A stretch of 64,000 bases of DNA from Inquilinus sp. Marseille-Q2685. Lineage in GTDB: Bacteria > Pseudomonadota > Alphaproteobacteria > DSM-16000 > Inquilinaceae. The first letter of the stretch is position 1. Each line of letters begins with the position of its first letter. The stretch is from positions 1,612,001 to 1,676,000 of the forward strand of contig NZ_CAKAKL010000001.1 in NCBI RefSeq assembly GCF_916619195.1. The letters run 5' to 3'. A program made the translations under genes and the position numbers. The notes under the pieces are model-generated. The model saw only the letters and a list, made by a program, of their open reading frames with translations. It was not told where the DNA came from and did not search any database. Shown piece after piece: positions 63,862 to 64,000 of this stretch.

Positions 63862-64000
63862 TCAGCGCCCCAGATAGACGTCGATGACGCGCGGATCGGC
63901 GCTGACGGCGTCGAGCGGCCCTTCGGCCAGCACCGAGCCCTCATGCAGCACCGTCACCTTGACGTCCAGGGCGCGGACGAAATGCATGTCGTGCTCCACC
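63862..64000 (-). CDS. urtD: Urea ABC transporter ATP-binding protein UrtD, C-terminal fragment
   Basis: The last 45 codons are readable before the window edge: VEHDMHFVRALDVKVTVLHE and GSVLAEGPLDAVSADPRVID followed by VYLGR and stop. VEHDM is the switch-His motif, and the VYLGR end is typical of UrtD/LivG-type ATPases. It is 3 bp upstream of urtE. The rest, and presumably urtABC, lie outside the window. Confidence 0.9.
   Translation of the reverse strand, partial: VEHDMHFVRALDVKVTVLHEGSVLAEGPLDAVSADPRVIDVYLGR

Overview
The window is 64 kb of high-GC, gene-dense chromosome from an alphaproteobacterium, most likely a free-living or plant/soil member of the Rhodospirillales (Azospirillum/Inquilinus-like; the genus is inference). 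The evidence is an ATP12-type F1-ATPase chaperone (typical of alphaproteobacteria and mitochondria), a small DUF1127 gene divergent from a GcvA-like regulator, a DUF2333 protein, TamA/TamB, a ureDABC..EFG cluster beside a Urt urea ABC transporter, and 21-40 bp palindromic intergenic repeats. No rRNA, tRNA, CRISPR array or prophage was seen.

Layout. 0-0.6 kb: tail of an MFS sugar porter, then an intact antitoxin gene whose toxin partner is reduced to its two ends. 0.6-9 kb: typA/bipA, divergent from the overlapping tamA-tamB pair. 9.2-12.2 kb: a repeat protein related to phage/giant-virus HRxDGPA repeats, then oxyR divergent from ahpC-ahpD, with an OxyR-type box between them. 12.2-15.2 kb: an iron/siderophore ABC transporter. 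15.3-22.2 kb: FUSC, DUF2333, hemolysin-III and LVIVD-repeat proteins, DUF1127 and a GcvA-like regulator. 22.3-28.6 kb: pgaABCD for the biofilm exopolysaccharide poly-beta-1,6-N-acetylglucosamine. 28.6-37.7 kb: a nucleoside import and salvage operon (BMP-type ABC transporter, cdd, deoA, an EamA permease, add, a RidA protein) preceded by a near-consensus RutR operator. 37.7-39.4 kb: an IS110-family (IS1111-like) insertion sequence inserted in a palindromic repeat. 39.4-57.8 kb: mixed housekeeping and accessory genes (lepB, an SDR, a phytanoyl-CoA dioxygenase-like protein with AraC regulator, GNAT, pirin, LysR/TSUP pair, pccB, M20 amidohydrolase, alpha/beta hydrolase with AraC, ATP12, GST, single-chain dihydroxyacetone kinase). 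57.9-64 kb: the urease operon, reading leftward out of urtD-urtE.

The most interesting observations are: (1) the exact ends of the IS1111-like element can be read because it splits a repeat that has intact siblings nearby, and its downstream non-coding segment holds short matches to both halves of the target and to one element end, in the order expected of a seekRNA/bridge RNA; (2) five dispersed copies of one double-hairpin repeat superfamily in which the stem sequence changes from copy to copy while complementarity within each arm is kept; (3) two unrelated long perfect hairpins placed at the Shine-Dalgarno sequence of a gene; (4) a vapC toxin gene deleted to about 80 bp next to its intact antitoxin; (5) regulatory palindromes matching OxyR and RutR. 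Every regulatory and RNA call is sequence reading only and was not tested by search or folding software.
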